Assembly: GCF_002008315.2 (NCBI RefSeq)
Contig: NZ_MVDG02000001.1
Coordinates: 62,001-126,000, forward strand
DNA: 64,000 bases
Direction: 5' to 3'
Origin: Arthrobacter sp. KBS0703
Lineage (GTDB): Bacteria; Actinomycetota; Actinomycetes; Actinomycetales; Micrococcaceae
Every line of letters starts with the position of its first letter. Position 1 is the stretch's first letter. Of the stretch, positions 42,892-51,357 are shown piece by piece. The notes beneath the pieces are model-generated. The model was not told the origin of the DNA, searched no databases, and saw nothing but the letters and a program-made list of their open reading frames with translations. The position numbers and the translations under genes were made by a program.

Positions 42892-43404
42892 CTACTTCTT
42901 GGGGATGGTGCGGCTGCGCCCGCGGAACTCGGCTATGAGCTCGCCCGGCAGTTGGGTGCCGGGGTCGGCGGCGAAGATTTGGATGTCGTACAGGCCGCTG
43001 CGGCCAGCGCTCGAGCGGCGGTCGGCGACGGCGGTAATCACCTGGCCCTGGAAGGCCGGCTTGAGGAAATTGATGTCGACGCCGGAGGCAACAGTGATGC
43101 TGTCCGTGCCGGTGCCGGTGCCGGTGCCGGTGCCGGTGCCGCTGCCGTTGCTGCCGGTGCCGGTGCCGGTGGTGCCTGGGCCCGGGGTGGCCGGGTTGCA
43201 GGCGAGGGCGAAGGCGGAGTCAGCGAAGGCGAAGATCATTCCGCCGTGGGCCATGCCGAAGCCGTTGAGCATCTCCTGCCGCAGGGTCATGCGGATGGTC
43301 GCGTGGCCGTCGCCGAGGGCAAGGACCTCGATCCCCATCCACTCCGAGGCATAGTCGTTCTCGAGGGTGGGATGGGTCATACCGGGAATTGTCGTTTCAG
43401 CCAC
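42892..43404 (-). CDS. paaI: Hydroxyphenylacetyl-CoA thioesterase PaaI with Gly-Thr repeat insert
   Basis: The 170-residue hotdog thioesterase reads MTLRQEMLNGFGMAHGGMIFAFADSAFALACN, whose GMAHGG and FADSAF are PaaI hallmarks, and later VASGVDINFLKPAFQGQVIT. PaaI removes CoA from dead-end hydroxyphenylacetyl-CoA products. Between ALACN and DSITVAS it has an extra stretch of about 25 residues rich in Gly and Thr (GTGTG units), encoded by GTGCCG-type hexamers at 43106-43175. Typical PaaI has only a short loop there. A PaaR-type operator lies upstream. Confidence 0.9.
   Translation of the reverse strand: MAETTIPGMTHPTLENDYASEWMGIEVLALGDGHATIRMTLRQEMLNGFGMAHGGMIFAFADSAFALACNPATPGPGTTGTGTGSNGSGTGTGTGTGTGTDSITVASGVDINFLKPAFQGQVITAVADRRSSAGRSGLYDIQIFAADPGTQLPGELIAEFRGRSRTIPKK
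43106..43175. repeat. GTGCCG hexanucleotide tandem repeat inside paaI
   Basis: Six successive GTGCCG units, then CTGCCG, an interrupted TTGCTGCCG and further GTGCCG units. The unit is six bases, so copy-number changes keep the frame and only lengthen or shorten a Gly-Thr loop. Confidence 0.85.
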
Positions 43405-43426
43405 GCGTCATTGCCTCCAGCTTTAT

Positions 43427-43448
43427 TTACCGAATGTTCATTAGGTAA
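43427..43448 (-). promoter_or_regulatory. PaaR-type operator before paaI-paaK
   Basis: TTACCGAATGTTCATTAGGTAA is a near-palindrome with the arms TTACC/GGTAA, the same length as the paaZ site. It lies 23 bases before the paaI start. Confidence 0.65.
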
Positions 43449-44446
43449 TCCCATCGGGGGCCTTCGTGTCAAGGGTGCGTGCCAGTCTGAAGGGTCCCGC
43501 GTAGGCAATGGCCACGAGCGCGGCCAGTACGTGGAGCAGGGCCAGGGTCCACCACAGCGTGAGGTAATGCGGGCCGGCCAGCGCCGGGAAAAGAAGGGCT
43601 CCGGAGGTGTTGAACGAGGCATGGAACAGCATGCAAAGTGGCACGCTTCCGGCCCCGGGCCAGGGATGCTCCCCGGTGACGGGATCCAGGGCGCTTCGCG
43701 TGGAACTCGTGCTGTTGTAGATCCAGGCCAGCAGCACGGATTGGGCGATCACCATGAGCAGGAACGGAACCGGCGGCCGCTGTCCGGTGGGGTCCGACAC
43801 GAGCTCCGGCAGGTGCCACAGCGCCCACACGACGCCGAGGAGAAGGGAGGCGGCGAGCGCGGTGTGGTTCTGCTGGAGCAGGGGCAGGGCGTAGCCGCGC
43901 CAGCCGAGCTCCTCGAACAGGCCCACGATCACCAGGGTCGAGGCGAACGTGCCGATCAGCATGAACCAGCCTGGGTTCGGGCCCAGTCCCGGTGCGGGGG
44001 CGCCGCCGGCAACCGTGAGGGCGGCCGAAGCCAGGACCATCAGGCACGGCAACGCGAGTGTCACCACATACCAGCGGACAGGGACGCGCCAGCGGGCGAG
44101 CTGCCGCACCAGCCGGAGCAGGCCCTCCTTGCCGCCGGACAGGGATGCCACCACGAGCGCCGCCAGCGCGGGCCCGAAGGGGACCATGGGCGAGCTGTCC
44201 GGATTGAGCAGTGTCAGCGGCCACACCCACCACGAAATGGCAAAGGCCAGCCCGAAGAACAGCGAGAGCTTCTGCCGGGCCGTCCACGCGCGCGGGTTGC
44301 GCCACCTCCGCCAGCTGTCTCTTATACACATCTAGATGTGTATAAGAGACAGCCCGCCGGGCGCGGCGCGCGGCGCGGCTGGGCTGCTGAGGTGGCTGGC
44401 GCGGCGGCACGCGGCCGTGGCCGTCAGCCGGCAGGTGGTGAGCCAT
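43441..44446 (-). CDS. CPBP family intramembrane protease, broken by adapter artefact
   Basis: The protein is about 325 residues. From the ATG at 44446 the N-terminus (MAHHLPADGHGRVPPRQPPQ) runs about 31 codons to the artefact at 44315-44352. It then goes on as WRRWRNPRAWTARQKLSLFFGLAFAISWWVWPLTLL with about seven TM helices. The motif FEELGWRGYALPLLQQN (Glu-Glu, Arg) and LLLGVVWALWHLPEL and MLFHASFNTSG (His) are the CPBP catalytic set. Removing 38 bases alone does not restore the frame, so one or two bases are also missing. The start overlaps the end of the next CPBP gene by 23 bases. Confidence 0.84.
44315..44352. other. Adapter artefact 3: double mosaic end
   Basis: This is the same 38-base palindrome as at 13223. 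It lies inside the N-terminal part of a CPBP gene. There is no target duplication. Confidence 0.97.
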
Positions 44447-45129
44447 GGCCGGTCTCCTCCGCAGGGCTCGTCCCGGCCGCCTCCGCGGGGTGCTGATGTG
44501 TTCGTTCGCGCAGGTCGGGGAGGGGTTGCTGGCCGGCGCGGCGGGGACTCCGGAGGATGCGCGCCGCCGCGACGCCGCCGAGCAGCACGATCACCGCGGC
44601 AATCTGCTGCCGGCCGCCGTCGAACACGTCCAGCTTTGCCTCCGCGGAGGCGTTGAAGGACCCGTGCAACAGCCCCACGATCAGCAGGCTGTGGCCCTGT
44701 CTCTTATACACATCTAGATGTGTATAAGAGACAGGTGTTCAGCAGATAACTGCCCAGCAGCGGAGCCCAGCCCTCGGCAGGCGGGTGGAAGGTTACGGTG
44801 GCCGCGGCAATAACCATGTTGAGTGCGGGAACGGCCAGCAGCGCCGCCACATACCAGCCCGGTGCCACTCGCCAGCGGAACGCCCGGCGAAAGAGCTCAC
44901 GCACGGCGGGCCGTCCGCTCGCGGAGCCGGTGACAAGGACGGCCGTTCCCAGCAGGATCAGCAATTCGGCAAGGATCCCGGGCAGGATGTTCCCGATCGG
45001 CAGGATGGAACCTATCTGGGCGGCCCAGGAGAGCGTGATGGCAATGGCCACGAAGGCGGCCACGGGATGCCGTTTGATGAGGGACGCAGACGTGGCAGGC
45101 GAAGTTGCAGGGGACTCGGGAGAGTTCAT
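44424..45129 (-). CDS. CPBP-like membrane protein, middle part missing at adapter artefact
   Basis: The ATG at 45129 gives MNSPESPATSPATS, then TM helices FVAIAITLSWAAQIGS, LLILLGTAVLVTG and GWYVAALLAVPALNMVIAAATV, then GWAPLLGSYLLNT. After the artefact at 44697-44734 the sequence jumps to HSLLIVGLLHGSFNASAEAKLDVF, the usual last motif of CPBP proteases, and ends 44424. The central block with the Glu-Glu/Arg motif (about 100 residues in the sister gene) is absent, so the assembly has lost DNA here. In the real genome the gene is probably complete. It and the next gene form a CPBP pair. Confidence 0.75.
44697..44734. other. Adapter artefact 4: double mosaic end at a sequence gap
   Basis: This is the same 38-base palindrome. 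Here the flanks do not join into a full protein; a few hundred bases appear to be missing between them. Confidence 0.95.
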
Positions 45130-45378
45130 CAGCAGTGCCGTCGGTCGGAATCGCCGGTTAGGGATGGGTCTCGAGGCGCTGGCCCGCCACGTGCCCGTGG
45201 AGCGCTGAGCCGCTGACGTGGGAATCAACACCATTGTCTGCTCCCGAAAGTCGGCGAACAAGTGAAAGTATGGAGAAGCGCGGCTCCGGTGCTTGGGCGG
45301 AATCGCCGAGGGGTATGTCTCTAAGGGACACATCGCCGCTGCACGCTCCGCGCAGGACTTCCAACCAGAGGACTGATC

Positions 45379-47544
45379 ATGGCCAAAGGTATATATGTCA
45401 GTGCGACCACGCCGGGTTCGGGCAAGTCGCTCATAGCGCTGGGCCTCGCGGACACGCTCCACCGGCACGCGGACCGCATCGGCTTCTTCAAACCCGTAGT
45501 CCACGGGGACGACGCCGGGGCGGACCCCATGGTGGCGCTGATGAAATCCCGCTTCGACCTCGAGGACCAGCGCTGTCGCGGCGGCCTGACCTTCACGGAG
45601 GTCCGCGGCCTGCTCGCAGAGGGCAAGCGCGAGGACATCGACGCCCGCTGCGTGGAGATCTTCGCCGAGATGGGCCGGCACTGCGATGTGATCATCGTGG
45701 AAGGGACGGACCTCACGGGTCAGGAGGCCGCCGTCGAATTCGACCTCAACGCCCGCCTCGCCAACAACCTGGCCGCCCCCGTGGTGGCGGTGGTGGGCGC
45801 GAAGGGGCGCAGCGTCGCGGAGACGGCCGCCGCCGTCGACGTCGCACGGAAGGAGCTGGCGGCGGAGAAGTGCACGCTGCTGGCCATCATGGTGAACCGC
45901 GCCGATCCGCAGGACGCGGACGCGATCGCTGCAGCCGTGAAGCCCGGTGCCTCCGGCCGTCCGGTGTACATCTTCCCGGAGCTCGACGACATTGCCCGGC
46001 CCACCACGGGCGAGGTGGCCGCCGCCCTGGGCATCCGCCAGATTGCCGGCCGCGCGGACATGGAGCGCGACGTCCGGGACGTCAAAGTGGCAGCCATGAA
46101 TGTGGGCAACTTCCTGAACGTGCTCGACGACGGCGCGCTGGTGATCGTGCCGGGGGACCGGGCGGACGTGATGGTGGCGTGCCTGGCGTCGTCGTTCTCC
46201 CCGGAGTTCCCCGTGCCGTCAGCGCTGATCCTCACCGGCGGCCTGGCCCCGGATGCCAACATCTACCCGCTGCTGGCATCCGCCCCGTTCCCGGTCTTCG
46301 ACACGACCGACGACACCTACACCACGGCCCGCCGGGTTGCCGAGGTCCGCAGCGAGATTTGGAGCGGGCACCGCCGCAAGGTGGCCTCCGCGCTTGGCCT
46401 GTGGTCGCGGCGGGTGGACGAGGCTGAGATCCTGGAACGCCTGCACCTGCCCCGGGCCGAGCGCATGACCCCGCTGCGGTTCCTGCACGACCTCATCGAG
46501 CGGGCCCGGTCCCAGCGCCGCCACATCGTGCTTCCGGAGGGCACGGACGTCCGGATCCTTCGCGCCGCCGAGATCCTGTACCGCCGCGACGTCTGCGACC
46601 TCACGCTGCTGGGCCGCGAAACCGACGTCAGGGAGCTCGCCGCCAGCCGGGGCATCGACCTGTCCGGCATCAACATCGTGGATCCTGCCACCTCGGAGCT
46701 GCGCCAAGGTTTCGCGGAGAAGTACGCGGAGCTGCGGGCGCACAAGGGAGTGGACCTGGCCCGGGCACTGGAAGTCATGCTGGACGGCAGCTACTTCGGC
46801 ACCATGATGGTCCAGCTTGGTGTGGTGGACGGCATGGTGTCCGGCGCCGCGCACACCACGGCCCACACCATCCGCCCGGCGCTGGAGTTCGTGAAGACCC
46901 GCGAGGGCGTGAAGATCGTATCGTCGGTGTTCTTCATGCTCATGCCGGACCGTGTGCTGGTCTACGGCGACTGCGCCGTGAACCCCGACCCCAACGAGGA
47001 ACAGCTGGCGGACATCGCGCTCGCCTCGGCGGAAACCGCGGCCCAGTTCGGCGTGGAGTCCCGGGTGGCCATGCTGTCCTACTCCAGCGGCGGTTCCGGC
47101 TCGGGCGAGGCCGTGGAGAAGGTGCGGCTGGCCACCGAGCTGGTGAAGAACCGCCGGCCGGGGCTGCCCGTGGAGGGCCCCATCCAGTACGACGCCGCCG
47201 TGGACGCCTCCATCGCCGCGTCCAAGATGCCCGGCTCGTCCGTGGCCGGCCAGGCCACCGTGTTCATCTTCCCGGACCTGAACACCGGCAACAACACGTA
47301 CAAGGCGGTGCAGCAGACCTCCGGGGCGGTGGCCGTCGGGCCCGTCCTGCAGGGGCTCCGCAAGCCGGTCAACGACCTGTCCCGCGGCTGCACGGTGGAG
47401 GACATCGTGAACACGGTGGCCATCACCGCCGTGCAGGCCCAGTCCGTGCAGCCGCCCTCCCCGGAACAGCAGACCGCCCCGCAGCAGGCCGCCGCGCCGG
47501 AACCCGCAGCAGCAACCGTCCCGTCCGCAGAAGCCAAGGCTTAG
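45379..47544 (+). CDS. pta: Phosphate acetyltransferase
   Basis: Pta (721 residues) interconverts acetyl-CoA and acetyl phosphate. The N-terminal BioD-like P-loop domain (about 1-220) has SATTPGSGKSLIALGLA near 8-24. A DRTGG domain (about 220-330) includes MNVGNFLNVLDDGALVIVPGDRADV. The catalytic PTA_PTB domain (about 390-690) has RHIVLPEGTDVRILRAAEIL, GMVSGAAHTTAHTIRPAL and SYSSGGSGSGEAVEKV. A Pro/Ala-rich tail ends it. The ATG follows AGAGGACTGATC. ackA starts 9 bases after the stop with GGAGG in the spacer, so pta-ackA is one operon. No operator is recognised upstream. Confidence 0.96.
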   Translation: MAKGIYVSATTPGSGKSLIALGLADTLHRHADRIGFFKPVVHGDDAGADPMVALMKSRFDLEDQRCRGGLTFTEVRGLLAEGKREDIDARCVEIFAEMGRHCDVIIVEGTDLTGQEAAVEFDLNARLANNLAAPVVAVVGAKGRSVAETAAAVDVARKELAAEKCTLLAIMVNRADPQDADAIAAAVKPGASGRPVYIFPELDDIARPTTGEVAAALGIRQIAGRADMERDVRDVKVAAMNVGNFLNVLDDGALVIVPGDRADVMVACLASSFSPEFPVPSALILTGGLAPDANIYPLLASAPFPVFDTTDDTYTTARRVAEVRSEIWSGHRRKVASALGLWSRRVDEAEILERLHLPRAERMTPLRFLHDLIERARSQRRHIVLPEGTDVRILRAAEILYRRDVCDLTLLGRETDVRELAASRGIDLSGINIVDPATSELRQGFAEKYAELRAHKGVDLARALEVMLDGSYFGTMMVQLGVVDGMVSGAAHTTAHTIRPALEFVKTREGVKIVSSVFFMLMPDRVLVYGDCAVNPDPNEEQLADIALASAETAAQFGVESRVAMLSYSSGGSGSGEAVEKVRLATELVKNRRPGLPVEGPIQYDAAVDASIAASKMPGSSVAGQATVFIFPDLNTGNNTYKAVQQTSGAVAVGPVLQGLRKPVNDLSRGCTVEDIVNTVAITAVQAQSVQPPSPEQQTAPQQAAAPEPAAATVPSAEAKA

Positions 47545-47552
47545 GAGGCCCC

Positions 47553-48707
47553 ATGCTCGTGCTTGTCATCAACTCCGGCTCGTCTTCGCTCAAGTACCAG
47601 GTGCGTGACGTCGCGGCCGGCAGCATCCTCACCGACGGGCTGATCGAGAGGATCGGCGTGTCCAACGGCGGCCAGGGCGACGGCGAGGTGGTGGGCCCGG
47701 CGGACCATGCCGAAGCCCTCGAGCAGGTGGATGCCGCGATCCACGAGGTGCTGGGTGACCGGGAGCTGGATGCCGTGGGGCACCGCGTGGTCCACGGCGG
47801 CGAGCGGTTCGGCGAGCCCGTGCTGATCAACAACGAGATCACCCGCGCCATCGAGCGGCTCAATCCGCTGGCTCCCCTCCACAACCCCGCCAACGTGCTG
47901 GGCATCCGGGCCATCGCCAAGAAATGGCCGGATATGCCGCAGGTCGCCGTGTTCGACACCGCCTTCCACCGCACGCTGCCCGAGCACGCTTGGCGCTATG
48001 CCGTGCCGGATAAGCTCTACACCAACCACGGGATTCGCCGCTACGGCTTCCACGGCACCTCGCACGAATACGTCACGCACCGGGCCGCGGCGCTGCTGGA
48101 TCTTCCTGCGGACGAGTTCGACGGCGTGATCGCCCATCTGGGGAACGGCGCCTCGGTCACGGCGATCCGGGGCGGCAAGTCCGTGGACACCTCCATGGGC
48201 TTTACGCCGCTGGAGGGCCTGGTCATGGGCACCCGCTCCGGCGATCTTGATCCGTCCATCCTCGTGTTCCTGGCCCGCGTCGGGTGGAACGCGGAGGACC
48301 TGGACACCATGCTGAACCGCGAATCCGGGCTCAAGGGCCTGGCCGGCAACAACGACATGCGCTCGGTGGTGGAGGCTTCCGAAGCCGGCGACGCCCGGGC
48401 GGCCACCGCGCTCGCCGTCGCGTCCTACCGGCTGGCCAAGTACATCGGCGGCTACCATGTGGCGGTGGGCGGAGCGAAGGCCCTGGTGTTCACGGCGGGG
48501 ATCGGCGAGAACTCCCACCAGTTCCGTGCGCTGGTGGGGGAGCGGCTGCGTGCCCTGGGCATCGAGCTCGACGCCGGCCTGAATGCTGAGCGGTCCAAGG
48601 AACCCCGGGTGATTTCCTCCGCGTCGTCCGCCATCCCGGTGCTCGTGGTCCCCACGGACGAGGAACGTGCCATCGCAGAGGCGACGGCCGCCGTCGTCGG
48701 AGGTTAG
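47553..48707 (+). CDS. ackA: Acetate kinase
   Basis: AckA (384 residues) makes ATP and acetate from acetyl phosphate, completing the Pta route. Signatures are VINSGSSSLKYQ near the N-terminus, GHRVVHGGERF near 75, FDTAFHRTLPEHAWRYAVP with the catalytic Arg/Asp environment, GFHGTSHEYVT, GTRSGDLDPSI and VFTAGIGENSHQFR. The length is normal. A palindromic terminator (copy 3) follows at 48735. Confidence 0.97.
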   Translation: MLVLVINSGSSSLKYQVRDVAAGSILTDGLIERIGVSNGGQGDGEVVGPADHAEALEQVDAAIHEVLGDRELDAVGHRVVHGGERFGEPVLINNEITRAIERLNPLAPLHNPANVLGIRAIAKKWPDMPQVAVFDTAFHRTLPEHAWRYAVPDKLYTNHGIRRYGFHGTSHEYVTHRAAALLDLPADEFDGVIAHLGNGASVTAIRGGKSVDTSMGFTPLEGLVMGTRSGDLDPSILVFLARVGWNAEDLDTMLNRESGLKGLAGNNDMRSVVEASEAGDARAATALAVASYRLAKYIGGYHVAVGGAKALVFTAGIGENSHQFRALVGERLRALGIELDAGLNAERSKEPRVISSASSAIPVLVVPTDEERAIAEATAAVVGG

Positions 48708-48734
48708 CCTGTCCCAAACGCGTTCGGAACGGCA

Positions 48735-48793
48735 CCGAATCGCCAAAAACGGCCGCCTGAAGGGCACGCCGGGCGGCCGTTTTTGGTGATCGG
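48735..48793. terminator. Bidirectional palindromic terminator, copy 3 of 4
   Basis: Arms CCGAATCGCCAAAAACGGCCGCC and GGCGGCCGTTTTTGGTGATCGG flank a 13-base loop. It lies 27 bases after ackA and before a GNAT gene, so it closes the pta-ackA operon. Confidence 0.75.
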
Positions 48794-48821
48794 CGGACGG
48801 CCGGCGGCGTACCCTCGAACC

Positions 48822-49382
48822 ATGCCCGACATCGCCCTGCCCATCCACACCGAGCGCCTGCGGCTGCGCCGGTTCGAGGCCTCGGACCTGGACGCGTTCC
48901 ATGCCTACCAGTCGCTTCCGGAAACGGCGCGCTTCCTGCTGAGGGAGGCCAAGACCTACACGCAGTCCATGGAAACCGTGGGCAGGTACGCCAATTTCGC
49001 CTTCGAGAAGGAGGGCGACTGGATCTGCCTGGCCGTTGAAGCCACGGACAATCCCGGGCTGCTCGGCGAGGTGGTGCTCAAGTGGCTGCCGGGCGACGGG
49101 CAGGCCGAGATCGGCTGGATCATGGCGCCCGAGGCGCGCGGCAAGGGGTACGCCACCGAGGCTGCGCGGGCGTTGCTGGACCTCGGCTTCGGTCAACTGG
49201 GCTTCCACCGGATCGATGCCAAGCTGGATTCGCTCAACACCGGATCGGCCAGGATCTGCGAGCGGGTGGGCATGCGGCTGGAGGCCACGCTCGTGGAGAA
49301 CTGGCGCTACAAGGGGGCGTGGTCCACGGAGCTGATCTACGCTTTGCTCGCCGAGGAGTGGCGGGCTGGCTTGGTTACCTGA
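48822..49382 (+). CDS. GNAT family N-acetyltransferase (RimJ/RimL-like)
   Basis: The 186-residue protein reads IHTERLRLRRFEASDLDAFHAYQSLPETARFL, then LGEVVLKWLPGDGQAEIGWIMAPEARGKGYATEAARALLDLGFGQLGFHRIDAKLDSLNTGSARICERVGM, the complete acetyl-CoA-binding motif A/B of GNAT_3. It ends VENWRYKGAWSTELIYALLAEEW. The ATG at 48822 begins MPDIALP; 13 more codons upstream overlap the terminator stem. The acceptor is unknown. Confidence 0.92.
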   Translation: MPDIALPIHTERLRLRRFEASDLDAFHAYQSLPETARFLLREAKTYTQSMETVGRYANFAFEKEGDWICLAVEATDNPGLLGEVVLKWLPGDGQAEIGWIMAPEARGKGYATEAARALLDLGFGQLGFHRIDAKLDSLNTGSARICERVGMRLEATLVENWRYKGAWSTELIYALLAEEWRAGLVT

Positions 49383-49397
49383 CGGGGCCGGCGCGGA

Positions 49398-50933
49398 TCA
49401 GCCGGGCCAGACGTCCTGCCGGATCAGGCGCGCCGTGAATTCGGCTTCGGGCAGGGGCCGGCTGAAGTAATAGCCCTGCCCGCTGACACAGCCTGTGCTT
49501 CGGAGGTGTTCGGCCTGTTCCGCGGTCTCCACGCCTTCCCACACGGCCTCAAGCGAGCAGGCCCGGATGAGCTGGTGGATGGCCGCAATCAGGGCCGGCT
49601 GGGCGGGGTCGCTGCCCAGTGCAGTGAGCAGGGTGCGGTCCACCTTGACCCGGTCCACCGGGAGTCGCCTCAGGTAGCTGATGGAGGAATACCCGGTGCC
49701 GAAGTCGTCAATCTCCAGGCCCACCCCGAGCTTCCGCAGGCTCGCCAGTGTGTACCGGTCAAGCTCGTTGCCTTGGATGATGGCGCTCTCGGTCAGCTCC
49801 AGGACCAGCAGCGCGGGTTCCAGGTCCGCGGAGCTGAGGGCGTCGCGGACGTCCTCGATGAACTCGAGGCGCTGCAGGTCCGCGGCGGAGATATTGATCC
49901 GCATGGTGAAGTTGTGCTTCTTGGTCTCCGGGTCCGTCCGCCAACGCCGGAGCTGCTCCACGGAGGCCTTGAGGACCCACTTGCCCAGCTCGGAAATGAG
50001 GCCGGTTTCCTCGGCGATGGGGATGAATTCGTCCGGCATGATCAGCCCGCGGGTGGGATGCTGCCAGCGCACCAGGGCCTCGACGCCCTCGATCCTGCCG
50101 GTGGCCAGCTCAATGATCGGCTGGTAGAACAGCACCAGCTGTGATCCGGAAATGGCCTCGCGGAGTTCTCCCACCAGCTGGTTGCGGAGCTGCCGGGCGT
50201 GCAGCATGGCCGGTTCGAACACCCGCAGCTTGTTGCGGCCGTCAGCCTTGGAGGCGTACATGGCGATGTCGGCCTCCATGAGCAGTTCCTCGGAGGTCTC
50301 GCCGGGGTCCGCAATGCGCAGCCCCAGGCTGGCTCCGCAGCGGATGGTCTTGCCGTCCACATCGAGGGTTCCGTTGAGGGCGTCCAGTATCCGGTTCCCC
50401 ACCGCCGCGGCCTTGGCCGGCTTGGTGGCGGGGAGCAGGATGGCGAATTCGTCGCCGCCCAGCCGGGCCACCATGTCGGTGTCGCGCACGCAGGACTGGA
50501 TCCGCCTTCCCACCGCGGCCAGCACCTGGTCGCCCATGGAATGGCCCAAGGAATCGTTGATGCTCTTGAAGGCGTCAAGGTCCAGCAGCAGCAGCGCCGG
50601 CGGCAGCCCGCCGTCGGCCGCTTCCGCCTGGGCGGCCTTCAGGGCGCTGACCAGCGCGGAACGGTTGAAAAGGCCCGTCAGGGTATCGGTGAGGGCCATT
50701 TGTTGCAGCTCCAGGTGCGCCGCGTTGAGCATTTGGGTGCGGGATTCAACCCGGTCTTCCAGTTCCTGGTAGATGATCTGGAGGTCTTCGGCGAGCAGGT
50801 TGGTGCCCATGATGACGGCGTCCAGCTCATCCCGGGCGTCGGAAATTTCGATGCGCGAATGGAGCTCCCCGGAGGCGAGCCGGACAATGCCGTCGAGTAG
50901 CCGCCCCAGCCGCGGATCGCCGTCAGTGAACAT
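49398..50933 (-). CDS. GGDEF-EAL cyclic di-GMP protein
   Basis: The 511-residue protein has no signal or TM segment. Residues 1-60 resemble a HAMP-like helical region, followed by a coiled coil (LQIIYQELEDRVESRTQMLNAAHLELQQ). The GGDEF domain (about 85-245) has the intact active site RLGGDEFAILL and an RxxD inhibitory site (RDTD) five residues before it. The EAL domain (about 258-505) has EALVRW, NISAADLQRL, ELTESAII, DDFGTGYSSISYL, KVDRTLL and EGVET, so both activities look possible. One change: the last motif reads VWEGVE where AEGVE is usual. The start overlaps the stop of the STAS-like gene, so it is the last gene of a TPR-STAS-GGDEF/EAL operon. Confidence 0.93.
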   Translation of the reverse strand: MFTDGDPRLGRLLDGIVRLASGELHSRIEISDARDELDAVIMGTNLLAEDLQIIYQELEDRVESRTQMLNAAHLELQQMALTDTLTGLFNRSALVSALKAAQAEAADGGLPPALLLLDLDAFKSINDSLGHSMGDQVLAAVGRRIQSCVRDTDMVARLGGDEFAILLPATKPAKAAAVGNRILDALNGTLDVDGKTIRCGASLGLRIADPGETSEELLMEADIAMYASKADGRNKLRVFEPAMLHARQLRNQLVGELREAISGSQLVLFYQPIIELATGRIEGVEALVRWQHPTRGLIMPDEFIPIAEETGLISELGKWVLKASVEQLRRWRTDPETKKHNFTMRINISAADLQRLEFIEDVRDALSSADLEPALLVLELTESAIIQGNELDRYTLASLRKLGVGLEIDDFGTGYSSISYLRRLPVDRVKVDRTLLTALGSDPAQPALIAAIHQLIRACSLEAVWEGVETAEQAEHLRSTGCVSGQGYYFSRPLPEAEFTARLIRQDVWPG

Positions 50934-51357
50934 TGTCCAGGCGTCTCAACCAGTCAAGGGCTTCGGCGTCCGACGTGAAGTACTGCGCCGGGACCAGGCT
51001 GAACTCCCCGCCCAGGAGGAAATGCGCGAGCAGCCTGTCCACGGGGCTTTGGCCAACAAACGCCCAGGCGGACACCGAGGGAATGGCCGCGTAGGCGGCC
51101 CGCGCGGTGCGGCTCACGGACGCCACGCCGGTCAGTTCAAGTACGACGGCGACCCGGCGGCCTCCGGCCAGCTCACCGAGCTGCTCGCTCAACTGGGCGG
51201 CGCCGGTTGCGTCCAGGTCCGCGCCGCGTGGCAGCACGGCTTTCACGGCCAGGTCTGGCAGCACCGTAAGAGTCACGGCAGGTGCGGGCAGTCCTCCACC
51301 GGCCGGCGGCAGGGGCAGGTCCGGCGCAGGGCCTGGAGCCACTGTTGTCTCTGACAC
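50923..51357 (-). CDS. STAS-like protein (SpoIIAA-like), paralogue A
   Basis: The 144-residue protein starts with a Pro/Ala/Gly-rich 30-residue tail. Then comes a SpoIIAA-like alpha/beta fold: VTLTVLPDLAVKAVLPRGADLDATGAAQLSEQL, VVLELTGVASVSRTARAAYA, then AFVGQSPVDRLLAHFLLGGEFSLVPAQYFTSDAEALDWLRRL. The last 45 residues resemble paralogue B (54692-55066) closely. The GTG start abuts the TPR stop (TAAGTG), and the stop overlaps the GGDEF/EAL start by 11 bases. A partner-switch or localisation role is possible but not shown. Confidence 0.78.
   Translation of the reverse strand: MSETTVAPGPAPDLPLPPAGGGLPAPAVTLTVLPDLAVKAVLPRGADLDATGAAQLSEQLGELAGGRRVAVVLELTGVASVSRTARAAYAAIPSVSAWAFVGQSPVDRLLAHFLLGGEFSLVPAQYFTSDAEALDWLRRLDNVH

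Noticed and set aside
43106..43190. GTGCCG repeat as an assembly artefact
   Set aside because: It keeps the frame, the paaI gene is otherwise intact on both sides, and the units are not all identical. An artefact would more likely break the frame. Kept as a finding with that caveat.
41350..44496. 1048-codon plus-strand open frame
   Set aside because: It is antisense to paaK, paaI and the CPBP gene and even reads through an adapter (SYTHLDVYKRQ). High GC keeps the opposite strand open; no motif or ribosome-binding site.
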